64,000 bases of DNA. Source: Halictus rubicundus (Eukaryota > Arthropoda > Insecta > Hymenoptera > Halictidae). A model generated the notes under the pieces. The model saw only the letters and a list, made by a program, of their open reading frames with translations. It did no database searches and was not told the DNA's origin. The DNA lies in contig NC_135157.1 in assembly GCF_050948215.1 (NCBI RefSeq), forward strand, positions 6,634,001-6,698,000. The letters are read 5' to 3'. Of the stretch, positions 1 to 12,892 are shown one piece after another; position 1 is the stretch's first letter; each line of letters begins with the position of its first letter. The translations under genes and the position numbers were made by a program.

Positions 1-515
1 GATATATTGCCCGAGGATGTCCGTTATTGGACGTTATTGGACATCCACTAACGAGCACGGCGGATAGAAAGTTTATTGGAAGGTGGCTTCCGTCGTCGCG
101 GAGCACCGTGAATGCTTCGAAAGTTCGGGAAGAATGTCGCGAGTCGCGACGTCTCCTATTAGCAAATTTTTGCAATCGCATGCCCTTTGCAGTTCGTGAA
201 ATACAGCGAGTCGCATTAACGTTTGAATATTCTTCAATACGTCGACTGCCGCAAAGCATAAAAAGAAAATCACACAAAGTCAAACTGATTTAGTTAATAA
301 AACTCTAAAGTTAAAGTTCATCGCGAAAAATTCTAATAAAATTTCGTTCGCGCGGCTACATCACGACAAAATTTCACGCTTTTACTTAGGAATTGAAGCG
401 CTAAAATTATTCACAGATGGAATATATTTTCGTTAAAATTTAGCTTTTGTAGACTGCAGTAAGGAAATTTGATTATGCATAAATTACTGTCTCACGATCT
501 GGGAGATGAAAAATA

Positions 516-764
516 TTAACCCTTTGCACTCGAGTGGTGACTCTGATGCACCACTAGAAATTGTTGTGGCATTATTTCAAAGAAATTACAAAAAATATTA
601 CAAAATATTTGTTATATTACAAAATTTCTATTTAATAGATTACTAAACATTTAATTATTATATGTGGTAATCGGATTAGTTTCGTATGAATAAAATGAAA
701 ATATTCCAAGACGGAAGAAAAATTTAGTATTAGAATGAAAATAGCGTCGAGTGCAAAGGGTCAA
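516..764 (-). mobile_element. TTAA-flanked MITE, family A, copy 1
   Basis: Begins TTAACCCTTTGCACTCGAG and ends CTCGAGTGCAAAGGG-like (TCGAGTGCAAAGGGTCAA), so the terminal inverted repeat is about 17 bp and one TTAA target site has mutated to TCAA. A subterminal interrupted palindrome GGTGACTCTGATGCACC lies next to the left end. The interior is AT-rich without coding capacity. The size, TTAA target and repeat structure suggest a piggyBac-type non-autonomous element. The strand is set relative to copy 2, called plus. Confidence 0.75.
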
Positions 765-1503
765 ATGTTAGGGATGTCAAAATTACTGTGAACGCCATCT
801 CTGTAATACACGTTTAGTTAAAATCTCTTAACAAATTATGTTATGGAAATAATTTAAGAACTACACCGCAGCCTCAGACGTAACGTCTGTCAACAAATGA
901 AATGGAAAGTATATACAGCTAAATTGACAGAGCAGTCATCGGAATCATTTGCCTTTCACAAACACGATATTTAATTTTTGAAATATTTCGTTGCAGTAAA
1001 AGTGCAATATCGATACCATCGACAACGTTCAAATATTTGAGTGTGATTGTTTGTAGAGTTTCCGCTGTTATAGGTATACAACATGATATTTTATATCATA
1101 ACGAAGGAGTAGTTTGAAATAATTGTGTCCAGGGTTGTCTGTAAATATAGTACTTTCTGCAGTTATAGGATTGTCTATAAATAGTCTATGAATGTTGTTT
1201 AACAGGTGATCGTAGTGATCCTTTATTGCTTAGCGGCGGTTTCGTGCGGACAGTTCGCAAACAGTGTTTCATTGGAATCTAAGCACACCTCTAAAATCGG
1301 TAAACCACGATATTTGCGAAAGGTCGACACGAAATTGACACGAAACCGAAGGCCTATCTCAAAAGCTAATATTATTAACAGCAATATTTACTAAAACGGG
1401 GAAAGCCGCAAATCCTTCATATCCGCGTCGTTTCCTTTCACACAAACGATAGCTTCAGCACACAGAAACGTTATCGTTCACTTTCTTATACCAACAAGAA
1501 GTA

Positions 1504-1813
1504 CAGGGTGTCCCGGCATTGATGGTACTACCTTGGAGGGGGGGGGGGTGATTCTACATAAGAAAACATGTCGAAAATACGAAATAAATTTTTTTGTTTT
1601 GAGGCTTTGTTTTCGAGAAAAACGACTTTGAAGATCCATTTGCGGCCTGGCAGTTATAAGTGGAATGAGTACGTTATAATCAGACACGTCAGAAGGTTCC
1701 TATTCAATTCTCGTGTTTGGCGAATTTTCAAACTTGATTTTCTCGTATACAATGCGTCAAATGAAAAAGAAATTCGTTTCATATTTTCGACTTATTTTCT
1801 GATGTAGAACCTG
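1504..1813. mobile_element. TA-flanked inverted-repeat element
   Basis: Starts CAGGGTGTCCCGGCATT after TA. Its right arm, inverted, repeats the left arm from GATTCTACATAAGAAAAC onward (GTCGAAAATACGAAATAAAT against GTCGAAAATATGAAACGAAT). The right arm has lost the sequence between the terminal CAGG and the TTCTACAT motif, including the G-run. It is related to the ends of the element at 5134-5968. Confidence 0.65.
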
Positions 1814-2532
1814 TATACCGAAAATGTGGTTCGTAAGAGAACAAATATTTTCAAAAATATTTAATGAAATCGTTCGTATTATTCTTCGAAGAATCCATTA
1901 CGGAATGGATTTAATTAGCCACCAGCATCAAAATTTAAATTAGCCACGGCTGATGGTGGAACGTTATATGAAAGTACCTCAGAATGAAATGTTTTTGTCG
2001 ATATTTTTTGGAATCTTTTTGTTACTTTTCAACTGTGCAAGTGAAAAGAACCGAGAGTTACACTCGGATCTTTCGTTTTCCGGGCGACTGCTTTGACCAA
2101 CTAAGCTGCAACGTAAACGTAAATGCACAATATGGCTGACGGTGCGGTCCACCGCTTGCAAAAACGAACGAACATGTCCGCGAAGTATTTCTTTTTCACG
2201 AGGAACCATTTCTCGATCCGGAATTTTGAATCATTTTACGTAATTAAATCTATGGCTGCGAATTCATCAGTGCGCTTACTGCTCCCTTAAATTGTATAGT
2301 TCCTGCTTCAATGAAAAAGAAATTGCTTTCTTTTTGTTAACTTTCCTACTCCTTCATCTACACAATTATTTTTCCACACAGCATCACCTTTCGCCCGCTT
2401 GTACCACTTGTCCTGAGACATCCTGTATAGTTTTAAAACTCGAGAACAAAAACCGCAATTATTTCTGCACAGACCAACTAGTTGAGAAAAAAGATCTGCG
2501 GATTAAACCCCACGTCGAAGATTAAGGCGATA

Positions 2533-3220
2533 CACAGTAGTGCACGATTAAGTGTCTGCACTCGGGACCGAATGCAGACGCTTAAGTGAGGAACGGGGTT
2601 TTTGCGAATTCAACTGGAGGAAGAAGTGAGATAACGATACCTGGAACATATCAAGTTTCAATCGGTCTACTCGAAGCTTAAGGGGTCCGGCAGGCATTTG
2701 GCCTTGACTGTCACGCTATGTTGCGCTGTGCCTTTTTTTCTAGACATTTTACGTCTTAAATAAGTAAGTAATCAATTAAAAATGTATACCACCGTGTTTG
2801 TACATGTCTTTGCTACGTCTGTATAGAGCCTTTTTTTCGATACGAACACTAAATCTCTCGAAATTAAGAGAATCTCTCAGCGGCAGCCATCTTGTGACGT
2901 CATACTTGCGTCAGAATTCGAATTTTCTGGCGAATATTACAAATTACTCCACGATGAGGTAGAAATTCGCAATTTGGGCTCTATACAGATGTAGATTGGA
3001 CTTTTAGAAAACACAATTAACCACTTCTAAACTGCTCATTGCAATATTGAAGCGGTAGTTTGAAAAGGTTTTGACCCTTGCATACGTATGTGGATTTCAA
3101 ACCATGCCGGCCCCCTTAATTCGAGGTCCCATTTTGTTTCGGAATTTGGAGGAGAGGGGCAACGTCGGACGCTTAAGTGTGCGAAAGAGCGACCACTTAA
3201 GCGTGCACTACCGTACAGTG
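2533..3220. mobile_element. TA-flanked TIR element with hairpin ends, outer
   Basis: The left end ACACAGTAGTGCACGATTAA and the inverted right end ACACTGTACGGTAGTGCACG are flanked by TA. Both ends carry short hairpins built from CTTAAGTG/CACTTAAG. A second element is inserted inside (2678-3119). There are no coding traces. The right end is about 20 bp from the 5' splice site of the DDR transmembrane exon. Confidence 0.7.
2678..3119. mobile_element. TTAA-flanked TIR element nested in 2533-3220
   Basis: Ends TTAAGGGGTCCGGCAGGC and, inverted, TTAAGGGGGCCGGCATGG, about 14 of 18 matching and starting at TTAA. Inside, CTACGTCTGTATAGAGCC (2813) and GGCTCTATACAGATGTAG (2977) form a further inverted pair. 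It is a non-coding miniature transposon. Confidence 0.65.
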
Positions 3221-3240
3221 TAGAAAAATTGAAGGAATAC

Positions 3241-3580
3241 CTTTCGTCGTCCTCCAAGGTGTAGGCCATCAGCGCAGCTCCCTTCTCGACGGTGGCGCAG
3301 GTGGATCCGAGATGAGAGGGCGCCTTTCCGGTCATGGGACTCGCGAAACACTTTCGTTGCCGGTGTCTGGAAACGATCAGGAATATCGCGACGGCCAGCA
3401 GGAGTATCACCGCAGTTAGCACCCCGATCACGACCGCCATGTACGTCGGGTCGTCGTGTTTCGCCGTGGAGACCGGAAGCTCGCCCTCCGCGGCGCCATT
3501 TTTCTCGACAAAAACGTCGCTCTGAATCGGTGACTCGGTTGTCGGTGCTTCCTCTGGCGTGAAGTTACCGTGAGCCACGT
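3241..3580 (-). CDS. Ddr: DDR exon: stalk, transmembrane helix, juxtamembrane start
   Basis: This 340-nt exon completes an Asp codon (2 bases) after a GTGCGCAG acceptor and ends in phase 2 before GTATTC. It encodes DVAHGNFTPEEAPTTESP, then an acidic/Ser-Thr stalk of about 45 residues with one NFT sequon. A hydrophobic helix follows at roughly 3440-3372 (MAVVIGVLTAVILLLAVAIF and three more residues), then the basic stop-transfer SRHRQRK and a juxtamembrane start with CATVEKGAALMAYTLEDDER. The stalk is shorter than in vertebrate DDR1. The kinase exons follow before base 1. The donor sits only about 20 bp from the end of a transposable element (2533-3220). Translation past 3241 runs into that element and is not coding. 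Confidence 0.93.
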
Positions 3581-5133
3581 CTGCGCACACACACAGACGA
3601 AAAAAATAAAACCGAGGAAAATAAAGCAGAACGGTCCGCAACAGCGTCATTCCTACTTCAAAAAGCGGGGACCGGCGGATTAAACGAGTTCGTTTTTCTC
3701 GTCGTTCGATGCGACCGTGCAAATTGTTCGAAATTGGGTCACTGAAAATGTCGCGACGAATGCCGTCCGTCGCTCGACATTCATTTTCATCCTTTTTTCC
3801 TTTCCCCTCCTCGGAATATTAAAAACTCTCGAGACCGAAGAGAGAGAGATACGGAGGATCTGGAATTTGTCTATGGGGTTGCGCCGCCATGGCGCGGAAC
3901 ACGACTAAACGGCCTTGTTACGGTGAACATTTGGGGCAGAAACTATTAGCGGGGGTACGGAGCCGCCTAGTGTACGCGGAATCATTAAGCGGAAAGAAGG
4001 CACTCGAGTGAGTGCACGTGGAGCGCATAATCAAGCAGCGCGTGCTTTCCGATAGAAAAAAATACCGCGAGCGTGCGCGCACGCGGTTTCGCGGAATTTC
4101 ACCGTTCGCTTGATCGATGGGCCGTTGAACGATCCGGTTGTCTAATTACGGAACTGTTCTCCTCCGGGCTCCCCGGAGGCACCGAAATGGAATTTTTAAT
4201 AATGCCAAATGAGTCGAGTGGTACTCTCGCTTTTGAAAAACCCGGGAAGTCAGGCGTGAATTCGCCGGCCACCGTTTTAGTCGGAGAGGCATTTTTCATT
4301 TTCCTGCAGGAACAAATACGTTTTTATCACGTTTCGATATTGATTCTTTCGACTTCCCGGGCTTCTCAGGTTTTCTTGGCTTTGATATTTTTATCATATT
4401 CTTGACGCGGTTTCCGTAAGCCTCGAGGAACTCTCGAAGAAATGGAAAATGTTTAAAATCTAATTTCGAAGGAAGCATTCGTAGAATAGACGAAACCTTG
4501 TTTTCGTTAGACGATTGCAGTCATCCTATTTGGGCGAGCGCCATTTTGTGTAATGTGCCGGTGAAAGACAAGACCGAAGGGAGAAATTCTTTTGGAAACA
4601 AGTCCGTTCCTTCTCGTACACATAAATCTGTTTTGTTCGTTGTGGAGCTCGAGCTTGAAACGAACGAGTAAACGCGATATTAAAAAGAAAATAATGAAAC
4701 GTTTCTTGTCTGACAATCGTAAACGACCTTGTCTACCGAGGGATGATTGAGGAACTTCCTCTCTATAAACGATTTTTACAATCATTCGGAAATCTTCTGG
4801 AGCTATAATAATTTTATAGAGTATTCGACGTAGGTCCACATACTGCACAATTTATAAATCAGCAAGAACTTGATTATTATCCGAACACCCAAGTTCCCCC
4901 AATTAGTTCGGTGAATACGTGAACTGCCAAGTGAGTCATATATGCTTGACGCAACTTTTTCATTAGATTTCAACGTTAATTTGTAGGGTGGTGGTAAATA
5001 ATAAGTTCGTTACGACCTGCGAAGTATAAGAGAGTTAAAATAGCAGCGACTATAATAAATCTTGATTTATTAGTTACGAGTTCAATTTAATAAATTATTT
5101 CATTTCTAGGAACTTTGGTACGTGCCGCATATA

Positions 5134-5968
5134 CAGAGTGGCCAGTAACTGGTTATAACAATCGGGAAGGGGGTGATTTTACGTAAAAAACTAAGTAAAA
5201 AATATAGGAATAAAATTTTTCACTAGTCTTTATTATCGAGGAAGTAGGGTATGATAACCTTTCAAATTCGCGTGCTTAGCATTTGTACGAAATACAGTGT
5301 TTACGCGATATATGTTCAAAACACGGCTCTAGCCAGGGACATATATCGGACAGGAGATAATATTCTTTGATCCACACAATGTAGAAAAGGACGGCGAAGC
5401 TCTAGAGGCCTCGGTTCCGGGACTTTTGTCGGCTAGGCACTTGGGACATATACAGGGTGAGTCACCAAACGTTAGCACCTCAAATATCTTTGTTGTTTCT
5501 AAAGATACGTAAAATATGGTAAGGACAAAGTTGAATGGTACAATGGCGCTGACACGATGCAAAAAAAAATTTTGTTTTTATGTCATTTTTTTGGAGATAT
5601 CAAGGTCACCTCGACTTTTTAAAATGGAACCACCCTTTTTTAAACACCTACAATGATAGTCCCTTTCATTAGGAATTCAGTGACTATAATTAGTCCAAGG
5701 TCATTCAAGGTCAAGGACAGAAAAAACGTATAAAACTAAAATATGGAAGCACTACTCTAGCATTACTCTATGTAGAGTAATCACCGTAGAACTCGGTAGG
5801 TCATCAACAGACGCGTCAAGATGATTTCCATTCGGTAGTGTTAACCGAATTTTCAATTTTCATTTTCTCGGAAATAGAGCCACGTACAAAAAAATTTTAT
5901 TCTAAATTTTCGATTTATTTTTTATGTAGAATCACCCCCTGTGGCACCGCCAGTTACCGACCATCCTG
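5134..5968. mobile_element. TA-flanked TIR element with nested repeats
   Basis: Left CAGAGTGGCCAGTAACTGG and inverted right CAGGATGGTCGGTAACTGG, each followed by a GGGGGTGATT(T/C)TAC(G/A)T motif; both ends abut TA. Inside, at about 5330-5455, sits a copy of a dispersed repeat (GTCCCAAGTGCCTAGCCGA). From 5456 a further repeat begins CAGGGTGAGTCACCAAACG. It is non-coding. Confidence 0.65.
5330..5455 (-). repeat. ~120-bp dispersed repeat, third copy
   Basis: On the minus strand it reads TATATGTCCCAAGTGCCTAG, CCGACAAAAGTCCCGGAACC and GAGGCCTCTAGAGCTTC, then a second TATATGTCCCTGGCTAG, again a restarting unit. It is inserted in the element at 5134-5968. Confidence 0.6.
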
Positions 5969-7424
5969 TATAGCAGGACTCAACGTCTTAGGTTCTTCTA
6001 GTCAAAAAGGTCGGTCAAGGTTTACTATTACCGAGCATCTCCGAGCGTCCGATGGGCATCAACGCAATTTGTATCCTTTTTTCGAGGTTCGGGCGAGGAC
6101 AACTGCGCGGGCCGGATGTCCATGAATCCTGGCTCTGTCGGTGTCGTTAAATAAAATCTGGCGAGACGTTCGAGCTTCCTAGCGGCGCTCGGTCGTTCAT
6201 CAGAACGATAAAAACGTTGGGCTCGCGACAGGAAAAAGCCACGGTGTAGAGAAGAAGGACGATCGCGAGCGGTAAGTGTGTTGAAGTCTGCGCGAGTTTC
6301 ACCGATGAAACCTTCCTCCCCGGGTTCTCTCGATTCACGGGAGCTTTTTACGGCGCGGCGCGGCGCGTCGCGTCGCGGCGCTCTGTGGATCCCTCGCAGG
6401 ATTATTCGCAGCGAAACAAAGCTGTCGTCGCGTTTGATATCGGCTTTTGCCCGGCCTTGGCGAGCGTCGCGTTCTCCTCTGTCACTTCTGACAAACCGTC
6501 TACCCACGGCACCCTCCCCCTCCCCCCGTGTGCTCCCTATGAAATCTGATATTAAACATTCGCCGCGAGGGGGCGGGGGTTAACTGTGAAAAGGGGTTTT
6601 GTTTCCCGGAGGCCGGGCCCGACAGGTGGCAAGTACCGCCCCATCGAGCACTAATGGCCACCGCCTCGTTCGCAATTTAACGAGAATGAGTTTCCCATCC
6701 AAACACACAGGTGCCCTAACCTCGGCTGACCATCGTCTGGCCTGTCAAGAAACAATCTACTGAATCCCCGTGGATTCGGTAGGGTGATTTTAGCCGGAAG
6801 ATAGTACTCGAGGTACCATATTCGGTGCAGTTGAGATTGTGGATTTATTTGGCGTTTGGGTCGCAAAAGCAATTTTTCAAACTATAATACCAGCAAACAA
6901 TATACACTTAGTATTACGAATGTCCATGTTACGTGTCACTTTATTCTCATCCGATTCTTATTTATTTAATCTTCATGCGTTCCTCATTTATCTAACTTAA
7001 TATGATCCTTCATCCTACTTTTTAGAACCAATATTGTTGTATCATGTCAGCAAACAAAATACACAATAACACTATACCGTATCATTGTCCTCATGAATCT
7101 TCGTATTAGGTGTGACGAGAGTTAAAAATCGAGAATTTCATATGCACCAATCCAATACAATTTTTTTCTAGCCTCTCGAATTACAGTCGTGCATTTATTC
7201 AAATTTTATACGAAAAAGTATGCGGGGCAGTTAAATTCTGTCTACCAATAATAATAGCAGAAATGGTCGAAAACAATAGAAGCAATCAAGATTTTCGTAT
7301 ACTAAAAATTTCTATTCACTACTTCAAGATTATGCTGTTCAAAAATATGATTTTACGGATTTTTATATAAGATAAAAATTGTTTGCATTAATTGCAAGAA
7401 ACTGGAACCAAACAGAAAATTTTC

Positions 7425-7671
7425 TTAACCCTTTGCACTCGAAGTTATTTTAACTCGAAAACCAAACATTTTTTCTGACTGGGAATATTTCCATTCTATG
7501 TACACAAGAGCCGCCGGACCAATACACCCAGTGGAACTGAAATTTTTCTTTTTCAGTAGGACTTTGAAATTATGATTTTCTTTTTCATTTTATAATATAC
7601 AAACAAATTTAATACTGTAAACGATATTTTTAATGGCGCCTCAGAGTCGCCGCTCGAGTGCTAAGGGTTAA
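7425..7671 (+). mobile_element. TTAA-flanked MITE, family A, copy 2
   Basis: 247 bp bounded by perfect TTAA on both sides, with ends AACCCTTTGCACTCGA and CTCGAGTGCTAAGGGTT. The interior shares strings such as GTTATTTTAACTCGAAAACC and GGAATATTTCCATT with the other copies. It carries the subterminal palindrome GGCGCCTCAGAGTCGCC beside the right end. This is the most intact copy in the window. Confidence 0.8.
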
Positions 7672-10600
7672 TAAGTTGAAACTGATACGGGAAAATTCTT
7701 CAATTCCTTTAACCGATTTCGTGCACCTACTCATTTTCATAGTAACTGCATAAAACGCACAGTTTAATTGTGATTTATGCAGACAGAAGAATAACAAAAG
7801 AGTGTCGACGCGATTAGCCGCAGCTTTGTCACAAATTTCCGACGCAATTCAGGTGCGAGTAATTAGGTTTCGCGGGCGTCGCGAAAATTAAGATACCTAA
7901 TTGAACAACGAGCCCGGCTTTTTCGCATTGTCTCGCACTCCGAAGAGGTTGAATTTCTGGCGTGTCTCGCCGATTTAAACGGGACAGTTCTCGCATATGC
8001 CGTGCTAAACAACGCGTTAAGTTAAACAATGTCCCCGGCTCTGTGCTACAATTAAATTCTAGCCACGGTGACGCGCCTGCAAAGGACTTGGAGTGTCATA
8101 ATCGGAATTGAGTTTCCAATTAAATTCTTTATCTGTCGGGCTCGTTACACCGGCACGCGGTTGTATGCTGAATTGCGTCTGCTTTGTGTGCCGCGATTGA
8201 TCGAACGATTTTTTCCCTTCCTTTTCGCTGAAACATTCTGTGCGCAGTGTATAACGTTCACGTTGTAAATAAGTGGATTTGAGTCCACACGCTCTGGAGT
8301 ATTTAAAAGGCTCCGGCAGATTTCTGGCACGGAAGAAGTGCGTTGCATTGTAATCGAGATCAATCCTTTGATCTTGTTTTTAATCAATTGCTGAGGATCA
8401 ACGAAGTTCCATCTGGGGGCAGTTTTTAGCGAAAAAACCGAATTTTCTGCCGATTCTCGATCAGATTGGACTGTGTGACATTAATATTCTTTTGTTTCTG
8501 CACACCTTTAGAAACGATTGTCGAAATTCACAGTTCTTGACATTCTTTTAATGAACACGATTATTTAAAATCGATCATGTAGGCTCGCGTTTCATATTCA
8601 AATTCCCGTCTGTTCTATGCTCGAAGTCTAGCTTGGTATTTGTTGGTTCGCTGAATGTGGTTACTAATTAACTTATTGTGTTATCTCGTACACGCCTCTG
8701 TTATTTTGTACGTTTACAATTCTTTTGTATTTGGAAATAAAGTATATTTGCTTTTGTTCAGCGTACGCAATGAATTATTCAATCTTCATGATTATCTTGT
8801 AAATGGAACGTACTATGATAATCACCATTGTCGCGCAACAATGTCTGCCTCACTCTCATGTTTTGTAACGCTAATCAACGCCGGTAACCATTTGTTTATC
8901 ATAGCTGTATTCTTCCTCGCTTGATACCATCTCTTCTTCAGCTTCTACACATGTTCCACGGATCCGCGTATCCTACTGTTCACAAGAAATAGAATCGGTA
9001 GGTAACGACCGACGAATTTCTAATTAATTTTGTTTTAGGTTGTTTTTACATATTTTTTCACCTGGGAATTATTGATGCCTGCACGTATCACCCTTTCCGA
9101 GACACCCTGTACATTTGAATCAGCAGAATGATCATTCCTAAACTTTTACAAAATAGTATACTAATAATAACATCGCCTAAAATGGCTGACAAGTGACACT
9201 AAAGCGGTCTTTTATTCCCGAGTATAAATTTTTATTATTCCAGGCTATAAAAAATTCTGAGGTACTGATGAAAGTCTCTAATTTACTAACAATAAGTGTT
9301 ACTTGAACGAAATGCTTAATCGCTTTCACAATAAAGATCAAAATTCGAAGGAAGGAATTAAACAAATTTTCGCCTGGCCCTAAACGACCCATAACGCTAG
9401 CGGAGGGTTGCTACCCTATCTACTGGAACAATTATCGTATCCGTTCGAGTTCTTAGTCATTTCTAGTAGCTCCGTGACAGAGCATTTGAGGGACGCCACG
9501 CACTGGTTCGACTAAATATTTTCGAAAGTGGTCGGACCTCCCGCGATACCGAATCCCCCGTTTAATTATAGCGGGCTCGGTTGCAGGCGCGATTACTTCG
9601 CCATTCAAAACAATAACAGAGTCGCTCTACCGTCGCTCGGCATCCACTCGGTCGCCGTAGTACAGTAGTAGCCAGATTTACGATCGGATCAGGATGCCGC
9701 GCGATTGCGACAAGGGTGGGCCATAACTTACGTAGGTGGATCTTCCGCGTATAAATCATCGTGCGGCGTAGAGATGCAACGGGGATGCCTTTCTTCGCTG
9801 GCGGGAATGAAAAATAAAATCGATAAAAGAACGAGAACGGAAAGGAGTTCGGTAAGAAGGTCTATCGTCGCGCGGTTTTCTCGCGTGCTTTTGCACCGGT
9901 CCTTATTTCTTTCGTTTTCCTCTATTTTTCTTCCCTCCACCCCCCCTCTCTCTCTCCATCCTCTTCGCCGCGTTTTCTCGAGGCGACGACTCGCGCTCGC
10001 GACAAGGACGAGCATGATGCACGTGTGTAGCGGGCTCGTGCAGCTGACGCTCGCCGTCAAACGCCTGCTAATGCGCTTCTTGATCTTGGCACACGTGAAC
10101 TCGCGAACCCAAGCACGGTGGTGTACAAGAGAGAAAGGAGGCGCTCGGAAATTTTCAAGCGCTCTTTGATTTACCGCTCGAAACGGAAATGGAGTCGCGG
10201 AACTTCGTTCCGACCGCGACCTCGTTTTCAACCGGTCCGGGCTTAATCGAACGTCCGCCATTGTGAGGCGGCCACCGTGGGATTGTCTGGCGAATGGATG
10301 CTTCCGGTGCTTCGAGCACGTCAGACGTCGCAGCCAAGCGTTGCCTTAACGCGTCCCGGGCTCGTTTTATTTTTATTTATCGGCCGACATCGCGGCCATT
10401 GTCCGGTGAACGCTCCTCGATGATCAACCTGTCGAACGGCTCGCGAAACTACCCGTTTACGCGACGGCGCGGCGCGGCGCGGAGATGCTCTCGATCATAT
10501 TGATAATTGTCAGTATATTCATTGTTCACCGATACTGTGTTGGCTTCTTTTCGGAGAACACTGGAGCAATGCTTCCAACAGTGTCACGAGTATACTCGAT

Positions 10601-10814
10601 TCACCTTTGAATATCGTTGAAACAAAAATGCAGGGAACAAAGTTTGAACGCTGCATAGGACTTTGCAAAAGTGTTTCAGGTATCCTTAGCAGTCACAGTT
10701 TATGCTAAGATTGCTGAAGTATAAGGCTTTCATCTTGTATTCCATTCCCTCCAAAATGTGTTCGAATTAATTTCCGCTAAGTCCACATGAAAAAATTAAA
10801 TCTCCCTAGAAGTT

Positions 10815-11016
10815 TTAACGCTTCACGGTCGAAGCTTTTTTAACTCCAAAACGAAACATTTCTTCCAACCTAGAATATTTCCATTGTATATATTCTTTTC
10901 ATATTATAACAAATTTAATAATGTAAAAAATATTTTGAATAACGATACAGCAATTTTTAGTGACGCCTTACAGTCGCCATTCAAGAGTAATTAGTACAAT
11001 GTGAAGAAAGGGTTAG
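10815..11016 (+). mobile_element. TTAA-flanked MITE, family A, copy 3
   Basis: Diverged copy with a TTAA start and TTAG end. It keeps TTTTTTAACTCCAAAACG, AGAATATTTCCATT, AGCAATTTTTAGTGACGCC and the palindrome remnant GACGCCTTACAGTCGCC. It has the same orientation as the copy at 7425 and is shorter through internal loss. Confidence 0.7.
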
Positions 11017-12892
11017 AAACAAAAATAGTATATGCACAAACGTAACAAAAAAACCGACTGGCGTCCTAACGATTCGATCAGCGAGAAAATAATTGATCAA
11101 GGTAATTGCAAGAGCTTCCACGAAGTCGAGGAATTGATTAAAAAGCCTGTTCCTCCGGCTGAAGCGGTCTAACTAGAACAGGCGAGTTCGGAGAACAAAA
11201 GGATCTTTTTTGCTGCTCGGATCGAACTAATAAAGGATTAGTTATCGATTAGCTGGAATTTTCCGTCGGAAATAAATGATCTCTGCGGCGAGCACGCGCG
11301 GTCCCCTCGTTAATCAAGTTTCATCCTTTCACATCCTGGCCCCAGAAAGGTCTGTCGAAACTGTTTTTCACGCAGGTGAACGAATCGCAGCCGTGACGAA
11401 ACGGTTTCGAAAGGATTCGCAGATTAATGCCGCGCGGCTGAAAGGAGGAGGCCTTTGTGAGGCACCCGAAACAGGAGCTTTCGCAGCGGGCTGTTGCTAA
11501 TGACGCGTCAGCCGGACTACTTTATTTCAACAACTTCGCCACGCCACGCCACGCCACCCCCTTTTCAACGGCGTCGCAGCAACCCTTTTCTCCAAAGTCC
11601 CTGCACACCGTATCGACCCCCTCCAGACAGATAATTTCATACGGATCTCATTCGTGCGCGCTGCGTGAAATTCATGCTCGTTGATTCGGCCCCAGCGTTC
11701 ATTTATTCCGAAAGAAAGAGAGCAGAGTTCAAGGGGACTGGGAGCAACAGGAAATGGCGGACCCGGGAAAAACTGATTCGACCCGACGATACACCCCGCG
11801 AACATGACCAACGCAAGACCGACGCAAGCCAAAGGACGTAACGCGGCAGTGCTCAATTTGTAAAGTTCCGGATCCGGAAGTCAAATTCTTGCGTCACAGG
11901 GTAGGATTGACATACGTTTCAAAAATGCATAAACTTCGCAAATAGATAACTCAGTCTATCAAGTATCGGTAGTCAAAAATTGAAAATTCAGTAATTTTTG
12001 TCTTACCTATGGTACCAGATGATTGTTGAGATACTTGCGATTACAATGGGTCCAAGCATGACGTAAATCGGTCTACCTTCATAGACTTACAGCAATCATG
12101 CGTATGTCCTTTGTCATTTACACTGTATATTTTTTACATCTAGAAAACTAGTCCGAGTCACCTCGTGCTTGGACTCATTTTAATCAGAAAAATCTCGACA
12201 ACCTAGCGGCACCACGTTTGAAAACGTAAAACAAAAATGAATGAATTCGAAATTTTCTTGATTGCACCTCGTTCGACTACCTACGTTTGTTTCCTCGTCT
12301 CCAGCAGTTTTATTCTCTTTCGCAGTCGCTAAGTGATAGTTCAAGAGTGGGGATGGCTCGTGAAAATTTAAGCGTTACGGATTTCGTCGAATTTATGCGA
12401 GCACTACTGTACTTCTCTTCTGGAAGGAAGAGAAATCGAAGAGGAACCATCGGGTTGTTAGCGATGGAGATTATTCCCGAGGAAAACGTTGAACTTCCAA
12501 CAATAACCGAAGACGAGCACTTCGCCGGCAAAGTCTCGGCAGGAAATGTAGCAATCGCGCCTCGCAGCCCTTCAAACACCCCCCTCGTCGACGGCGAAAG
12601 GGATTCGTTAAAAAGTTTAGCGACAGTTCTATCCCGTTTATTTCCTCGCAATCTCTTTGAAGACAATCGTTCGATCTGTCGGCAAGCACGTCTGCCGGGA
12701 GGGCCGGAAAGCGGAGAAAAAAATAATGGATGCGCTCGGTCCGATTCTTTCAGACGGCATCCGGTGCTCGCGACGGTCCTGCGGGGATTCCACTGTTCCT
12801 TCTTGTTCTCCTCTCGGAGAGACGTAATTGGTCAGGGAAGTACGAGGAGAAGCCGTGCGCGGATCGCCTCGCCAGGTGGATGCGTGTGCCCC

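Larger units (their letters stand above)
1..3240 (-). other. DDR intron after the transmembrane exon (part)
   Basis: No further DDR exon with kinase or juxtamembrane sequence was recognised here, so the intron runs off the left edge. It holds a TTAA-flanked MITE (516-764), a TA-flanked inverted-repeat element (1504-1813), a solitary element-end-like string near 2405-2432 (GAGACATCCTGTATAG), and a nested transposon (2533-3220). The rest is AT-rich sequence without visible function. Confidence 0.8.

Noticed and set aside
1..3240. Search for further DDR juxtamembrane or kinase exons
   Set aside because: No stretch on the minus strand encodes kinase motifs such as HRDLA or DFG, so the intron extends past the left edge.
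6028..6507. 159-codon minus-strand frame in a CpG-rich stretch
   Set aside because: Arg-rich low-complexity translation with overlapping frames on the other strand and no family signature.
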